Part shown: positions 6,067 through 13,287 of the stretch, piece after piece
Position numbering within the stretch: the stretch's first letter is position 1
Layout: each line of letters starts with the position of its first letter
IMG/VR virus record: IMGVR_UViG_3300028176_000089
Location: 1 to 23,355 of that record
Source: a virus
DNA: 23,355 nucleotides
Reading direction: 5' to 3' (one strand)
Made by a program: the position numbers and the translations under genes
Notes under the pieces: generated by a model
Databases searched by the model: none
Told to the model about the DNA's origin: nothing
Seen by the model: only the letters and a program-made list of their open reading frames with translations

Positions 6067-6647
6067 ACTACACCTCCGTTGGTTTTTGGCGGAACCAGAA
6101 CGTGTTTCCAGCCGTCTCCGCTGGCAATTCGGCTCACCATCTTCATCGGGAGGCCGCAGGTTTTTGCCAAGGCAGTTACCCATCCGTAAGGAAGCCGCCC
6201 GTTTTCGCCTCTCATCCCCGCGGCGGCGGAACGAATGAAGGCCACTTGCGAATCCTTGAGTTTGGCGGCATAGTGCGATTCTCCTCGTTTGGCCAACAGG
6301 GGGTTTTTGCGTAGTGGATGATCGTCGCCACACAGCGGGTTCTTCCGCAGCCGCCCCCGCCGAACACAGTCGCGCATGTTGGTTGTCTGATTGCCCAGAT
6401 ATAGGTGGTTTGGATTACAGCAAGAAGGGTTGTCGCAGTGGTGGCAGATGTATGCACCCAGAGGAATTGGCCCGTTGTGCAACGACCACATGAGGCGATG
6501 GACAAGCCAGCTTTTCCGTGTTCCATGTTGGAAGGTTTCGGTTTGACCGTATCCATATTTGTTGCGCCATCCCTGCCACTCCCAGCACCCGCTTGTGGCG
6601 ACCATCACTCGCGCCATAATCCAAGATATGCGTTCTTCTCCGTTCAT
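6063..6647 (-). CDS. HNH homing-type endonuclease
   Basis: A 194-residue protein. GCWEWQG (20-26) with GYG (32-34) and VHRLMW (49-54) lead to the core ICHHCDNPSCCNPNHLYLG (68-86), an HNH_3-type nuclease with Cys ligands, then TTNMRDCVRRGRL. The C-terminus (about 120-185) contains an HTH-like DNA-recognition helix (VTALAKTCGLPMKMVSRI). Such nucleases are usually mobile and cut intronless or unoccupied sites; here the ATGA link to the HD gene shows it is settled within the operon. A short repeat RKNPL occurs twice, near residues 101 and 113. The preceding gap holds a copy of the 13-bp motif. Confidence 0.9.
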   Translation of the reverse strand: MNGEERISWIMARVMVATSGCWEWQGWRNKYGYGQTETFQHGTRKSWLVHRLMWSLHNGPIPLGAYICHHCDNPSCCNPNHLYLGNQTTNMRDCVRRGRLRKNPLCGDDHPLRKNPLLAKRGESHYAAKLKDSQVAFIRSAAAGMRGENGRLPYGWVTALAKTCGLPMKMVSRIASGDGWKHVLVPPKTNGGVV

Positions 6648-6661
6648 GTGGTATCTCTCTG

Positions 6662-6674
6662 TGACGCGGTGTCA
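6662..6674 (-). promoter_or_regulatory. 13-bp intergenic motif, copy 3
   Basis: TGACACCGCGTCA on the minus strand, in the 29-base gap between the prim-pol stop and the HNH ATG. No good -10 follows at the right distance. Confidence 0.5.
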
Positions 6675-6676
6675 GT

Positions 6677-7417
6677 TCAGTCCCTAAACGCACAACAAAC
6701 CTTGTGGAGCAATTCTTTATCCGTCCAATTTGGGTCTGCATGGTCCCGATTCCAGTGTTGCAAAGCCACGAATGCCTCGGCCTCACTCATGCCCGAGTCT
6801 CTGAGTGCCATCGCAGCGCGATAGGCGTCCTTGTCGCCGCCTTGCCCAGCCACAGACCGTATCGAATCAATGTATTTCGCGCCGTCGCTTATCAGTCGCT
6901 CCCGGCCCGGCTGGCTGAACTTCGTCTCGGGCCGCCATGCCGGGTCGAATACCGGCAAGTCCGCCACGCTCGTCAGCTTGTGCCGCCAGTGGTAGCGACC
7001 TTCCGAATGTAGCGACGGCGGCGCCAGCACGTAGCTCCGGTCGCCCTTCACGTCATAGTGCCCGTTGATCTTCGTGCCGCTCATCACGTACTGGCCGGGG
7101 TGGCGGAAGTAGAAGTGTCGCCCGCGCCGCGTCTTTACCACTGCCGGGCTCTTGGCCACGTTGTTCCAGAACCACAGGGCGTCGTCCTCTGAGTCGCAAT
7201 CCACCACCACGATCCCTGAGATGGGGCCGGTCACTATGGCTAGGCCGTCATGTGGCCAGTCTACAAGCTCTTTCAGTGAAGGCCGGCGGTCCTGGTATTC
7301 CTTCCATGCGACGGCAGGCCGCTTGTCCTCTCCGATCGGTATGACTGAGAATCCAAACCGCTCCGTGTAGAGCGTTGCATACGCCACCCATGCCAATTCT
7401 TTCTCGCGTCGGTTCAT
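6677..7417 (-). CDS. Bifunctional primase/polymerase (prim-pol)-domain protein
   Basis: A 246-residue protein. After an N-terminal FGFSVIPIGEDKRPAVAWKEYQ segment come the catalytic acids D73-x-D75 (IVVVDCDSED), the RRGRHFYFRH strand with H101 and the YDVKGDRSYVLAPPS motif (about 121-135), all typical of archaeo-eukaryotic-type prim-pol domains. The last 50 residues (AYRAAMALRDSGMSEAEAF and onward) match the small helical domain seen after prim-pol in phage proteins. It would make primers for replication. It has no helicase domain of its own; the SF2 helicase overlaps just upstream (ATGA at 7414-7417) and probably works with it. Confidence 0.88.
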   Translation of the reverse strand: MNRREKELAWVAYATLYTERFGFSVIPIGEDKRPAVAWKEYQDRRPSLKELVDWPHDGLAIVTGPISGIVVVDCDSEDDALWFWNNVAKSPAVVKTRRGRHFYFRHPGQYVMSGTKINGHYDVKGDRSYVLAPPSLHSEGRYHWRHKLTSVADLPVFDPAWRPETKFSQPGRERLISDGAKYIDSIRSVAGQGGDKDAYRAAMALRDSGMSEAEAFVALQHWNRDHADPNWTDKELLHKVCCAFRD

Positions 7418-8943
7418 GCCACCCTCCCGTGAAGGTTTTCAACGGGAACGGAACCCACCTTTCGCCACCAGTCGCCAGGGTCTTTCGGCATCAGCGGTAA
7501 GTCACGCGGCGGCCAACCGTGGTTTTCAACGCAGTACAACGCTTCCGCTTGGCGGAAAGTACGCCCCGCCCGTTTCATGCGGTGGTACATGCGTTCCCAT
7601 ATCTGCTGTTCGTTAGGCTGGTGCCGCACTCGACGCGGTTTGTAAACGTCCCCATCGACTTGCCGCAGCGAACCGTCAATCTGCACCACCATGCGGCTCT
7701 TTTTGTGGGCGATGTACCCGCAGGCCGGGCACGTTCTTCCGCTGGCCCGTACCTTGCCGCACTCCGGGCACGTAATCGGCTCCGACTCTTTCCCTTCCCG
7801 AATCTTCTCTTGGCGTTCTCCGACTGCCCGATTGTTCGTGAGCCCGAGAGTCCATTCGCGGTCAACAGCGAGCGACCCATGCCGGTGCCAGTTGCCGCCG
7901 TGGTCGAGGACGATGCACTTCTTTTTGCCGACACTCGGGCACGCCCGCAGTAGCCGCCCGCCGCTCTGCAGGAAGGAAGTGAGCCCGCCGAACACGGTGG
8001 CGAAGATTCCGCACTCAACCCACGGCCAGTCAATGCCTTCTCTCAGAACGAAGCGATTACACACCACCTTAATCTCGCCGGCCTTGGCGAGTTCTGCGAT
8101 GTTCTCCCGGCTCTCCTGATCGGTGCCGTGAAACTCTCCGTCAAGCCATGTATCGGTCCCGTCGATATGGGCGGCGCGGATTCCCGCTTTGGTGAATTGT
8201 TCCGCGAACCAGATCGACTCTTTCACGCCGGGGGCAAATAGCAGCGTCGGTTTCTGTTCGGGGTTGTGTTCCTGCCACGCTTTGACGACCCGCCCGAAGA
8301 TTCCCGGCCTCATAATCGCCTTGACGTTATCCCGTTCGCTCAAATCCTCCCCGACCTGATACTTCTTGATGTGCCGTAAGTCGGGCTCGTCAGGGGCGTA
8401 GGTTTCAGGCTTCACGAGCGCCCCAATGGCAAGGCACTCCGACATGCAGCCGGCGACAAACAACTCATCGTACCCTTCCAGGTCCAGCGGGGTTGCCGTG
8501 TATCCGATGATTGTTGCGCCGGCGTCAACGTGGTCCTGCATGATACGCTGCATGGTCGGGCCGCATTGGTTGTGGGCCTCGTCCACAAGTACCAGCGACG
8601 CGCGGTGCAGTTCGCGGGATTGCGACTTGTACACCTTCGATAGCTCGCTCTGTGTCATGCAAAGCTGGACATCCCGCAGCAGCGCCGTCTTATGGCCGCT
8701 GGCCCGCTTGCCAAAGTCGATGCCCGCCTTGTCCAGTACCCTTGCTGTTTGGTCATAGAGCATCTTTCGCTGAGTGTACAAGGCCACTGGCGCGTTCTGT
8801 CCAGTAGCCCACAAAATCATATCCGTCATTATCTTGGTCTTGCCCGATCCGGTTGGACTGGTAATGCACAGCCGCCGGACGCAGCGACGTATCGCGTCGG
8901 TGGCACCCTCGAAGGCACGGTCTTGATTGGGCCAGTTCTGCAT
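7414..8943 (-). CDS. SF2 DEAH-box helicase with C-terminal zinc ribbon
   Basis: A 509-residue protein with Walker A SPTGSGKT (29-36), DEAH (121-124), motif III TATP (149-152), motif V-like REGIDWPWV (301-309) and motif VI QSGGRLLRACP (326-336), complete for an ATP-driven helicase or translocase. A zinc ribbon follows: C392-x2-C395 and C405-x2-C408. A basic C-terminal tail follows, with an aromatic EALYCVENHGWPPRDLP segment. It resembles phage DNA-unwinding helicases related to UvsW/RecG-like SF2 proteins. The ATG at 8941-8943 shares its last base with the ParB-like stop (TAATG), so the two are coupled. Confidence 0.92.
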   Translation of the reverse strand: MQNWPNQDRAFEGATDAIRRCVRRLCITSPTGSGKTKIMTDMILWATGQNAPVALYTQRKMLYDQTARVLDKAGIDFGKRASGHKTALLRDVQLCMTQSELSKVYKSQSRELHRASLVLVDEAHNQCGPTMQRIMQDHVDAGATIIGYTATPLDLEGYDELFVAGCMSECLAIGALVKPETYAPDEPDLRHIKKYQVGEDLSERDNVKAIMRPGIFGRVVKAWQEHNPEQKPTLLFAPGVKESIWFAEQFTKAGIRAAHIDGTDTWLDGEFHGTDQESRENIAELAKAGEIKVVCNRFVLREGIDWPWVECGIFATVFGGLTSFLQSGGRLLRACPSVGKKKCIVLDHGGNWHRHGSLAVDREWTLGLTNNRAVGERQEKIREGKESEPITCPECGKVRASGRTCPACGYIAHKKSRMVVQIDGSLRQVDGDVYKPRRVRHQPNEQQIWERMYHRMKRAGRTFRQAEALYCVENHGWPPRDLPLMPKDPGDWWRKVGSVPVENLHGRVA

Positions 8944-9737
8944 TACTTGCTCGCCTGCTTCCACTCGGCCAAGGTTGCCATGCACGTTTTGGTTTGGGCA
9001 ATGAGCGCCCGATGCAAGTTCCCGTGCTGGAATTGCCGATGCAGTTCGTCAGTGCGGTTGATGGCCTTACCGAACAACGCCTCGACTTCCACCCATAGCC
9101 GCGGGTCTTTCTTCTGCGCGCCCTGCTTGGGGGCTTCCGGCAGCTTCCCGGTTTTCAACGCCTTGGCCTGCTGCGCCTTGGGCAGCTTGGACGCCTTGAC
9201 GACTTTGGCCTTGCCGAGTTTCGACTTGCCGGCCAGGATTTCCGCCTTAGCTTCCGCCCCCTGCTGCTCAGCGATTGCGTCAACGGCGTCGGCAAACGCT
9301 TCGGCGCGTTGTAGCGTATCGGCGGAAACGCCTTGTTTTGCGGCAATTTCGTCCGCTGATAGCAAAACCGCAGAGTGCGGTTTTGCTCTGTCTCCGCCGC
9401 GGGGTAGCTTTAACTCCTTATAGAGCCTGCCAAGAGCGAATGTGCGATTGGCGTCAGTAAGATTTCTCCGGCCAAGTTGGTTTTTGAGGACAAATACGAC
9501 AACATCAGACTTTGAGGCAAACGTCATCGCCTTAGTCTTAAACGGCAGTCGGTGTGCCGTGCATATCTCGTAGCGATGCTCGCCGTCTATGATGATGTCG
9601 TTGTGGTTGGCCCAAACCAGGATCGGGTCGCGGCATCCCTCCGCAACAATCATGTCCTCAAGTGTCTTTTTTTCTTCGTCCGATAGGGATGGGCAAAGCG
9701 ATTTGATTTCGGGATCAATAGTGAGTTTTTGTGTCAT
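8943..9737 (-). CDS. ParB/Spo0J-like nuclease-domain protein
   Basis: A 264-residue protein. The N-terminal ParB-like domain holds EGCRDPILVW (33-42) and DGEHRYEIC (51-59), the characteristic DGxHR motif. A helical segment with SADEIAAKQGVSADTLQRAEA (about 127-147) looks like a DNA-binding HTH. A Lys/Ala-rich low-complexity linker (about 165-215) and a C-terminal helix follow. It could mark replication origins or regulate transcription; phage ParB-like proteins do both. The ATG at 9735-9737 overlaps the stop of the small frame upstream (ATGA). It starts the replication block and is followed directly by the helicase. Confidence 0.88.
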   Translation of the reverse strand: MTQKLTIDPEIKSLCPSLSDEEKKTLEDMIVAEGCRDPILVWANHNDIIIDGEHRYEICTAHRLPFKTKAMTFASKSDVVVFVLKNQLGRRNLTDANRTFALGRLYKELKLPRGGDRAKPHSAVLLSADEIAAKQGVSADTLQRAEAFADAVDAIAEQQGAEAKAEILAGKSKLGKAKVVKASKLPKAQQAKALKTGKLPEAPKQGAQKKDPRLWVEVEALFGKAINRTDELHRQFQHGNLHRALIAQTKTCMATLAEWKQASK

Positions 9738-9907
9738 GCTGCACCAACCCTTTCCGTGGCCCCATACTGGGCTATGTAATCAAGTAATGTTTCCGATGGC
9801 TCAAACCACTCCCCGTGCATGCGACTCTCCGCAAACCGCACGTGCAATGCTCTTTCGTCGCGTAACAGTCTCGTGCATAGTGGACGGGGCTGGACTCGAA
9901 CCAGCAT
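9734..9907 (-). pseudogene. C-terminal fragment resembling GIY-YIG/T5orf172 nuclease
   Basis: A 57-codon reading frame from ATG 9905-9907. The stretch DERALHVRFAESRMHGEWFE, then PSETLLDYIAQYGA, matches the conserved end of the GIY-YIG/T5orf172 (Mug113) family, where ER-x-LH-x-RFA leads to GEWF. The N-terminal GIY-YIG half is absent: upstream is the tRNA-like gene, which overlaps this frame by 27 bases, and no frame in 9952-10077 encodes the missing part. Its stop overlaps the ParB-like ATG (ATGA), so an internal start at 9818-9820 with GGAG upstream could still couple translation. Most likely a decayed nuclease gene; a functional short protein is less likely. Confidence 0.55.
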
Positions 9908-9951
9908 CTCCTCCCTTGTCAGGACGCCTCTACCAATTGGGCTACCCGTCC
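9881..9951 (-). tRNA. tRNA-like gene with an abnormal anticodon arm
   Basis: On the minus strand, 71 bases form a perfect 7-bp acceptor stem (GGACGGG with CCCGTCC, discriminator A), a D arm (GCC, a loop with AATTGGTAGA, GGC) and a perfect 5-bp T stem GCTGG/CCAGC with loop TTCGAGT. The anticodon arm is odd: TCCT pairs with AGGA around an 8-base loop (GACAAGGG), leaving only three bases before the T stem. Reading the T before GAC as position 33 would give anticodon GAC (Val) but breaks the stem. No CCA is encoded. It lies in the gap between modules and overlaps the nuclease fragment. It may be an unusual phage tRNA, a decayed one, or a tRNA mimic. Confidence 0.5.
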
Positions 9952-10077
9952 AAAACGGCCCGGCCAGTTCATCGGCTTATCGCCGCGTCTTACCTCTTGG
10001 CTTACGCTGGCAAGCTGGGCCTATTCGCGGAACGCATGGTCGGGCCGCATGGGTCCGAGCGTTCCCCGAGTGTTCAC
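9952..10077. other. 126-bp non-coding leader upstream of the tRNA-like gene
   Basis: This is the upstream part of the longest gene-poor stretch (9908-10077). No supported coding frame is found here. On the minus strand GGAACGC pairs with GCGTTCC around about 23 bases that themselves contain TCGG/CCGA, so a stem-loop upstream of the tRNA-like gene is possible. No promoter or copy of the 13-bp motif is seen. Confidence 0.35.
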
Positions 10078-10506
10078 CTACGACGCCGCTTCCTCAGGTG
10101 CAACGTCCGTTGCCGCTTCGGCCGGAAAGGGAGCCACGGGGGCTGCCTCCTCGACGGGCGGGATGTCCGCCGCTGGGTCGGGAACGGAAAGCGACTCCAC
10201 CACCGCTACGTCCTCGACCGGGGTCGGCTCGACGACCGCAATCGCCGTTCCGGGTTCCGGCGCCGGGGGCGGGGCCTGGACAACAATGCTGTCCGGGTAG
10301 GCCGCCATGATGTCCGCAATCAGTTGCGTCCGGGCATCAATCGCGTCCCGCAGTTCCGCCTGGGCCACCGACTCGGCAAGCTGGGCATCGGCCGCAGCCA
10401 GTTCGGCAGCTTTCTTCGCTTCCGCCGCCTTATCGGCAGCGTCTTTTGCCTGCGCCAACTCCCGACTCACAGAGTCAAGTTCGGCCTTCAACTCGTCCAA
10501 GGTCAT
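10078..10506 (-). CDS. Ala-rich coiled-coil protein with acidic Pro-rich tail
   Basis: A 142-residue protein. Residues 1-60 are an Ala/Glu/Lys coiled coil (LDELKAELDSVSRELAQAK and on to AQAELRDAIDART). Residues 77-142 are low-complexity Pro/Ala/Val/Glu (APPPAPEPGTAIAV, VEEAAPVAPFPAEAA), probably disordered. The ATG at 10504-10506 has GGAGG nine bases upstream; the longer frame upstream is a shadow of the GroES-like gene. Such proteins may act as scaffolds or phase-separating linkers; no family is recognised. It is the last gene before the tRNA-like element. Confidence 0.65.
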   Translation of the reverse strand: MTLDELKAELDSVSRELAQAKDAADKAAEAKKAAELAAADAQLAESVAQAELRDAIDARTQLIADIMAAYPDSIVVQAPPPAPEPGTAIAVVEPTPVEDVAVVESLSVPDPAADIPPVEEAAPVAPFPAEAATDVAPEEAAS

Positions 10507-10622
10507 CGTGCGTATCCTCCAAACAAGGGTCAAGATTGACGGCGCGTCCCACATTGCAGTGAGAAGGGTTTTCCACGTGGGTACTCCCCTACAGCTTGCG
10601 CGCCGAGTAAAAGCCTCAGTTA

Positions 10623-10904
10623 CTACTTTCCTGGGTCCGTCCACCTTCCCCGCACATGGCAGGAATGAACCAGCACGTACACCTCGCCGGTGTTCCCGTG
10701 CGGAATCTCTATGGCGCTGTTCATCTCGCGGGGATCGACAAACACCATATCCCCCACCGCGAAGTCCGGCGTCTCGAACGCCCCATACGGTCCATGTTCG
10801 CCTGGCCCAACCTTGGCAACCGGCGCCGGGTTGATTCCTTTCCCCAGCGGCCCCAGCAGCAGGAACCCACCTGCCGGCGTAAAGTGTTCCAATTCCAACT
10901 TCAT
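10623..10904 (-). CDS. GroES/cpn10-like protein (putative)
   Basis: A 93-residue protein. The segment AGGFLLLGPLGKG (11-23) resembles the mobile loop and its hydrophobic triplet that docks on GroEL. VAKVGPGEHG (29-38) matches the co-chaperonin AVGxG turn, and FAVGDMVFVD (48-57) matches the VKVGDxVxF strand; a final YVLVHSCHVRG resembles the last strand. The family is usually about 95 residues, but the first strand appears shortened by some 15 residues. If real, it could replace host GroES during capsid folding, as T4 gp31 does. The ATG at 10902-10904 overlaps the previous stop (ATGA) and has GGAGGA upstream. Another small beta-barrel is the alternative. Confidence 0.5.
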   Translation of the reverse strand: MKLELEHFTPAGGFLLLGPLGKGINPAPVAKVGPGEHGPYGAFETPDFAVGDMVFVDPREMNSAIEIPHGNTGEVYVLVHSCHVRGRWTDPGK

Positions 10905-11122
10905 TGGTATCCTCCGTATTTGTTGAACGCTGCCTCAAGTCGGTCGTTGTACGTCGGCTTCCTCGAACGGCTCCTTGCCTTTTGGCCCCGCCTCTCGACG
11001 GCCGCCTCCCAATCCGGGTCGCAGTGGTGGTCTGAACCGCCGAGCGGCCCCACTTCGGTCAACTTCTTGCCGCAAGCCACGCAATGCGTCAGATTGTTGC
11101 GTCCGTGCGGGTCGGCCCTCAT
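10901..11122 (-). CDS. Small zinc-binding protein
   Basis: A 73-residue protein. Residues 13-35 hold HCVACGKK followed by SDHHCDPDW, giving two Cys plus His/Cys ligands for one zinc, followed by a basic KARSRSRKP stretch and a short helix. It likely binds nucleic acid or a partner. The ATG at 11120-11122 overlaps the SMC-like stop (ATGA); the longer frame upstream is a shadow. It is the immediate neighbour of the ATPase, so it may be a partner of that recombination complex; no family is recognised. Confidence 0.6.
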   Translation of the reverse strand: MRADPHGRNNLTHCVACGKKLTEVGPLGGSDHHCDPDWEAAVERRGQKARSRSRKPTYNDRLEAAFNKYGGYQ

Positions 11123-12462
11123 GCCGCACCACCTTTCTTCTTCGCCTTGCCGTTCTCGATAATCACGCTGCACCGCTCCTCATCCTCGGCCCCCCGCGTG
11201 ACAAGCTCGACGATGCACTGGAACCCGCCCTCTTTCAGCAACTGGTCAAGGGCCTCGATGGTGTCCACGTCCAAGTCACTTCCACCCTCGCACACCAGCA
11301 GCTTGAGCCGGGGGTTCAACGCCATGCCAATCTTGGCGCTGGTCAGAATCCGCTTGGACTTGGCGGCCTGCTCGAACGGCAACCCGTTGTAGAGAACCCC
11401 GTCGTCGTCGATAGACAGGCCGGGTACAGGCCACTTGGCCGTCATAAGGGCCGCAGCTTGCTCGCCCACGATAGCGGCCATCTTGTCGGACAGTTCTTGC
11501 GACTGCTTGCGCAAGGCTTCCAGTTCGACGCCCACGGCTTCACGCTGGGCATTGGCGCGGGCCTTGTTGTTCAGGGCCTCGGCACCGCCGATCTGGTCGC
11601 GGATTGCAACCTCGTCCAACGGCTCGAAGGCTTCAACCGTCTCGGCAAGTTCCTTCCACCGCTCTTGGCTCGCCGTCAAGGCAAGTTTTTCGTTCGCCAA
11701 CTGCCGTTGTAGTTCGGCAATCTTCGACTCCAAACCGTCACGGCACGCCTTTTGGCGGTCGATGGTGTCTTGCACCTTTCCAAGCTCGATCTTCCGCCCG
11801 TCGTTCACGTCGTTGTGCTTGCGCCGCCGCTCCAACTCGGCCACCAGGGCAGACACCGAAACCTCCTCGGCGGGAGCGTCAGCATGGACCGGCATTCCGT
11901 CGAACCGCGCCCGGACGTTCTTGCCGTCTCTATTGACCGCCTCGCGTTCCTTGTAGAGCCGGTCGTATTCCTTCTTCTGTTCCGAGAAGTCGAGTCCAAC
12001 CAGCTTTTGCAGCAGGCCGCGCTTCTCCTTCTTCGGCAACCGCTCGAACGCCAGCGGGTCGAACGCCTTGAGAGAGTACATCCTTTGCAGCAAGGCGCGG
12101 GGCTGGGGCACTTCGTTGCCCTCCCCATCGGTGATGCGGAAGGATTCGACCACTTGCCCGCCGCGTTTTCTCTTGAGCAGCAGTTCCACCGCAAGACCCT
12201 GGGCCAGCTTGCCGTCCATGTCTTCCTCGCTGGCGGCCAAGTCCACCTTTACCCAGCCGTCATCTTCGCCTTGGCGCAGGGCAACGTCGGGAAAATCCTC
12301 CATCCCCGAGCGTCCGCACAAAGCCATCAGCAGGGACTTGATAGCCGACGATTTTCCCTGGTCGTTTTTTCCCCCGACAAGGAACAGGTGGTGCCCCTCA
12401 AGATCGAAGCTGATGTCAGCCACCTTGAGGACATTGTGTGTCTCATATCGCAGAACCTTCAT
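11119..12462 (-). CDS. SMC/RecF/Rad50-like ATPase with degenerate Walker B
   Basis: A 447-residue protein. A P-loop GGKNDQGKSS (30-39) follows the strand FLV typical of RecF/SMC ATPases, and a Q-loop-like region follows. A coiled coil spans about 150-320 (LVAELERRRKHN, IAELQRQLANEKL, VELEALRKQSQEL). The C-terminal half has a weak signature near NGLPFEQAAKSKRI and LLVCEGGSDLD at 388-398, where the usual Asp-Glu of Walker B is Cys-Glu. It could tether or process DNA ends with the PDDEXK exonuclease at 13682-14560, by analogy with SbcC or T4 gp46; this is inference. Start ATG 12460-12462. Confidence 0.82.
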   Translation of the reverse strand: MKVLRYETHNVLKVADISFDLEGHHLFLVGGKNDQGKSSAIKSLLMALCGRSGMEDFPDVALRQGEDDGWVKVDLAASEEDMDGKLAQGLAVELLLKRKRGGQVVESFRITDGEGNEVPQPRALLQRMYSLKAFDPLAFERLPKKEKRGLLQKLVGLDFSEQKKEYDRLYKEREAVNRDGKNVRARFDGMPVHADAPAEEVSVSALVAELERRRKHNDVNDGRKIELGKVQDTIDRQKACRDGLESKIAELQRQLANEKLALTASQERWKELAETVEAFEPLDEVAIRDQIGGAEALNNKARANAQREAVGVELEALRKQSQELSDKMAAIVGEQAAALMTAKWPVPGLSIDDDGVLYNGLPFEQAAKSKRILTSAKIGMALNPRLKLLVCEGGSDLDVDTIEALDQLLKEGGFQCIVELVTRGAEDEERCSVIIENGKAKKKGGAA

Positions 12463-12491
12463 CGCAACCCTCCATAGGTATTGTTTGATTG

Positions 12492-12504
12492 TGACACAGC
12501 GTCA
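12492..12504 (-). promoter_or_regulatory. 13-bp intergenic motif, copy 4
   Basis: TGACGCTGTGTCA on the minus strand, in the 63-base gap upstream of the SMC-like gene. CATAAT, a possible -10, lies just before it on the minus strand, as at 18140-18152, but no clear -35 is seen. Confidence 0.5.
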
Positions 12505-12525
12505 CAGATTATGGCCTAACGCGAA

Positions 12526-12732
12526 TCACGCCGCGTCTTCCCGGCACCGGGCAACATTGTCGTTGCTGGGGTTCTCACTCAGGGGCGGCCACTTGCGGCG
12601 TCGGCCTCCCGTGCTGGAAATGCTCTGAGCCAGTGACGCCCAGAACTCCCGATTGCAGTCCGCACAGTACCACGTTCTGTCCGTTTGCACGGTCGCATCG
12701 GCCGCCTTGCACACTTCACATTTCGGTTGCAT
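12526..12732 (-). CDS. Small zinc-ribbon protein
   Basis: A 68-residue protein. Two knuckles, C5-x2-C8 and YCADC (about 23-27), near the N-terminus make a single zinc finger; the rest is Ser/Arg-rich and probably disordered. The ATG at 12730-12732 has GAGG about six bases upstream; an upstream GTG would add four residues. It sits between the HNH gene and the SMC-like ATPase. No function can be assigned; it may bind DNA, RNA or a partner protein. Confidence 0.65.
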   Translation of the reverse strand: MQPKCEVCKAADATVQTDRTWYCADCNREFWASLAQSISSTGGRRRKWPPLSENPSNDNVARCREDAA

Positions 12733-12756
12733 CGTCCACCTCACGGGTGATTGGAT

Positions 12757-13287
12757 TTAATCAATATGTCGCCACGATAGGCGAGCGACTATCCTTCTTA
12801 CGGAAGCATCACTTACGCAAAAACATTCACGAAGAACACGAACCGAAACGCCTCTGCTGGCTAACTCGCGGATTGTTTTCACGTCTTGCTCCTTCAACCT
12901 GGCACGCGGGTTCATTGTTCCCTTGAGACTTGTTCCGTGGAGAACCTTATCCGCGCCATTCTCTCCTTTGCTGCCCCACTTAAGATTGTCGCAGCAGTTA
13001 TTGAGCCGATTCCCGTCTATGTGCCTGGCTTCCATATTAGCGCCAGGGTGTGCTTTGACAAAGGCGGCTAACACAATTCGGTGGACCGAAAGCCTTTGTT
13101 TTTTGCCTGCGCGACACAAAGTCACACCGTAATATCCATTGGTTCCTATATCCGGGTGTAATCGCTTCCATAAGTCACATTCACCGCGCCGCATAGCCAT
13201 CTGTCTCGACCACACAGAACCATCGATTCCCACTCTATACATGGGCCATTCTGCAATGGGTCGATATGTTACTTTCGGCACTTTCAT
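12757..13287 (-). CDS. HNH homing-type endonuclease with NUMOD-like ends
   Basis: A 176-residue protein. The N-terminus EWPMYRVGIDGSVWS (13-27) matches the NUMOD4 DNA-binding motif, LSVHRIVLAAF (67-76) and RHIDGNRLNN (88-97) form the HNH core (H69, H89, N96/N97), with NLKW following. The C-terminal 130-170 (LKEQDVKTIRELASRGVSVR onward) is a helix-turn-helix. It is likely a mobile nuclease. The ATG at 13285-13287 overlaps the preceding stop (ATGA) with GGGGGAG upstream; the longer frame is a shadow. It sits between two recombination genes, a common place for homing nucleases. Confidence 0.9.
   Translation of the reverse strand: MKVPKVTYRPIAEWPMYRVGIDGSVWSRQMAMRRGECDLWKRLHPDIGTNGYYGVTLCRAGKKQRLSVHRIVLAAFVKAHPGANMEARHIDGNRLNNCCDNLKWGSKGENGADKVLHGTSLKGTMNPRARLKEQDVKTIRELASRGVSVRVLRECFCVSDASVRRIVARLSWRHID

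Noticed and set aside
9881-9951. Calling the tRNA-like gene a tRNA-Val with anticodon GAC
   Set aside because: That reading puts U at position 33 but leaves the anticodon stem with several mismatches; the anticodon is better left undetermined.
10533-10546. A possible eighth copy of the 13-bp motif upstream of the Ala/Pro-rich gene
   Set aside because: It matches only part of the consensus and is no better than expected by chance in GC-rich DNA.
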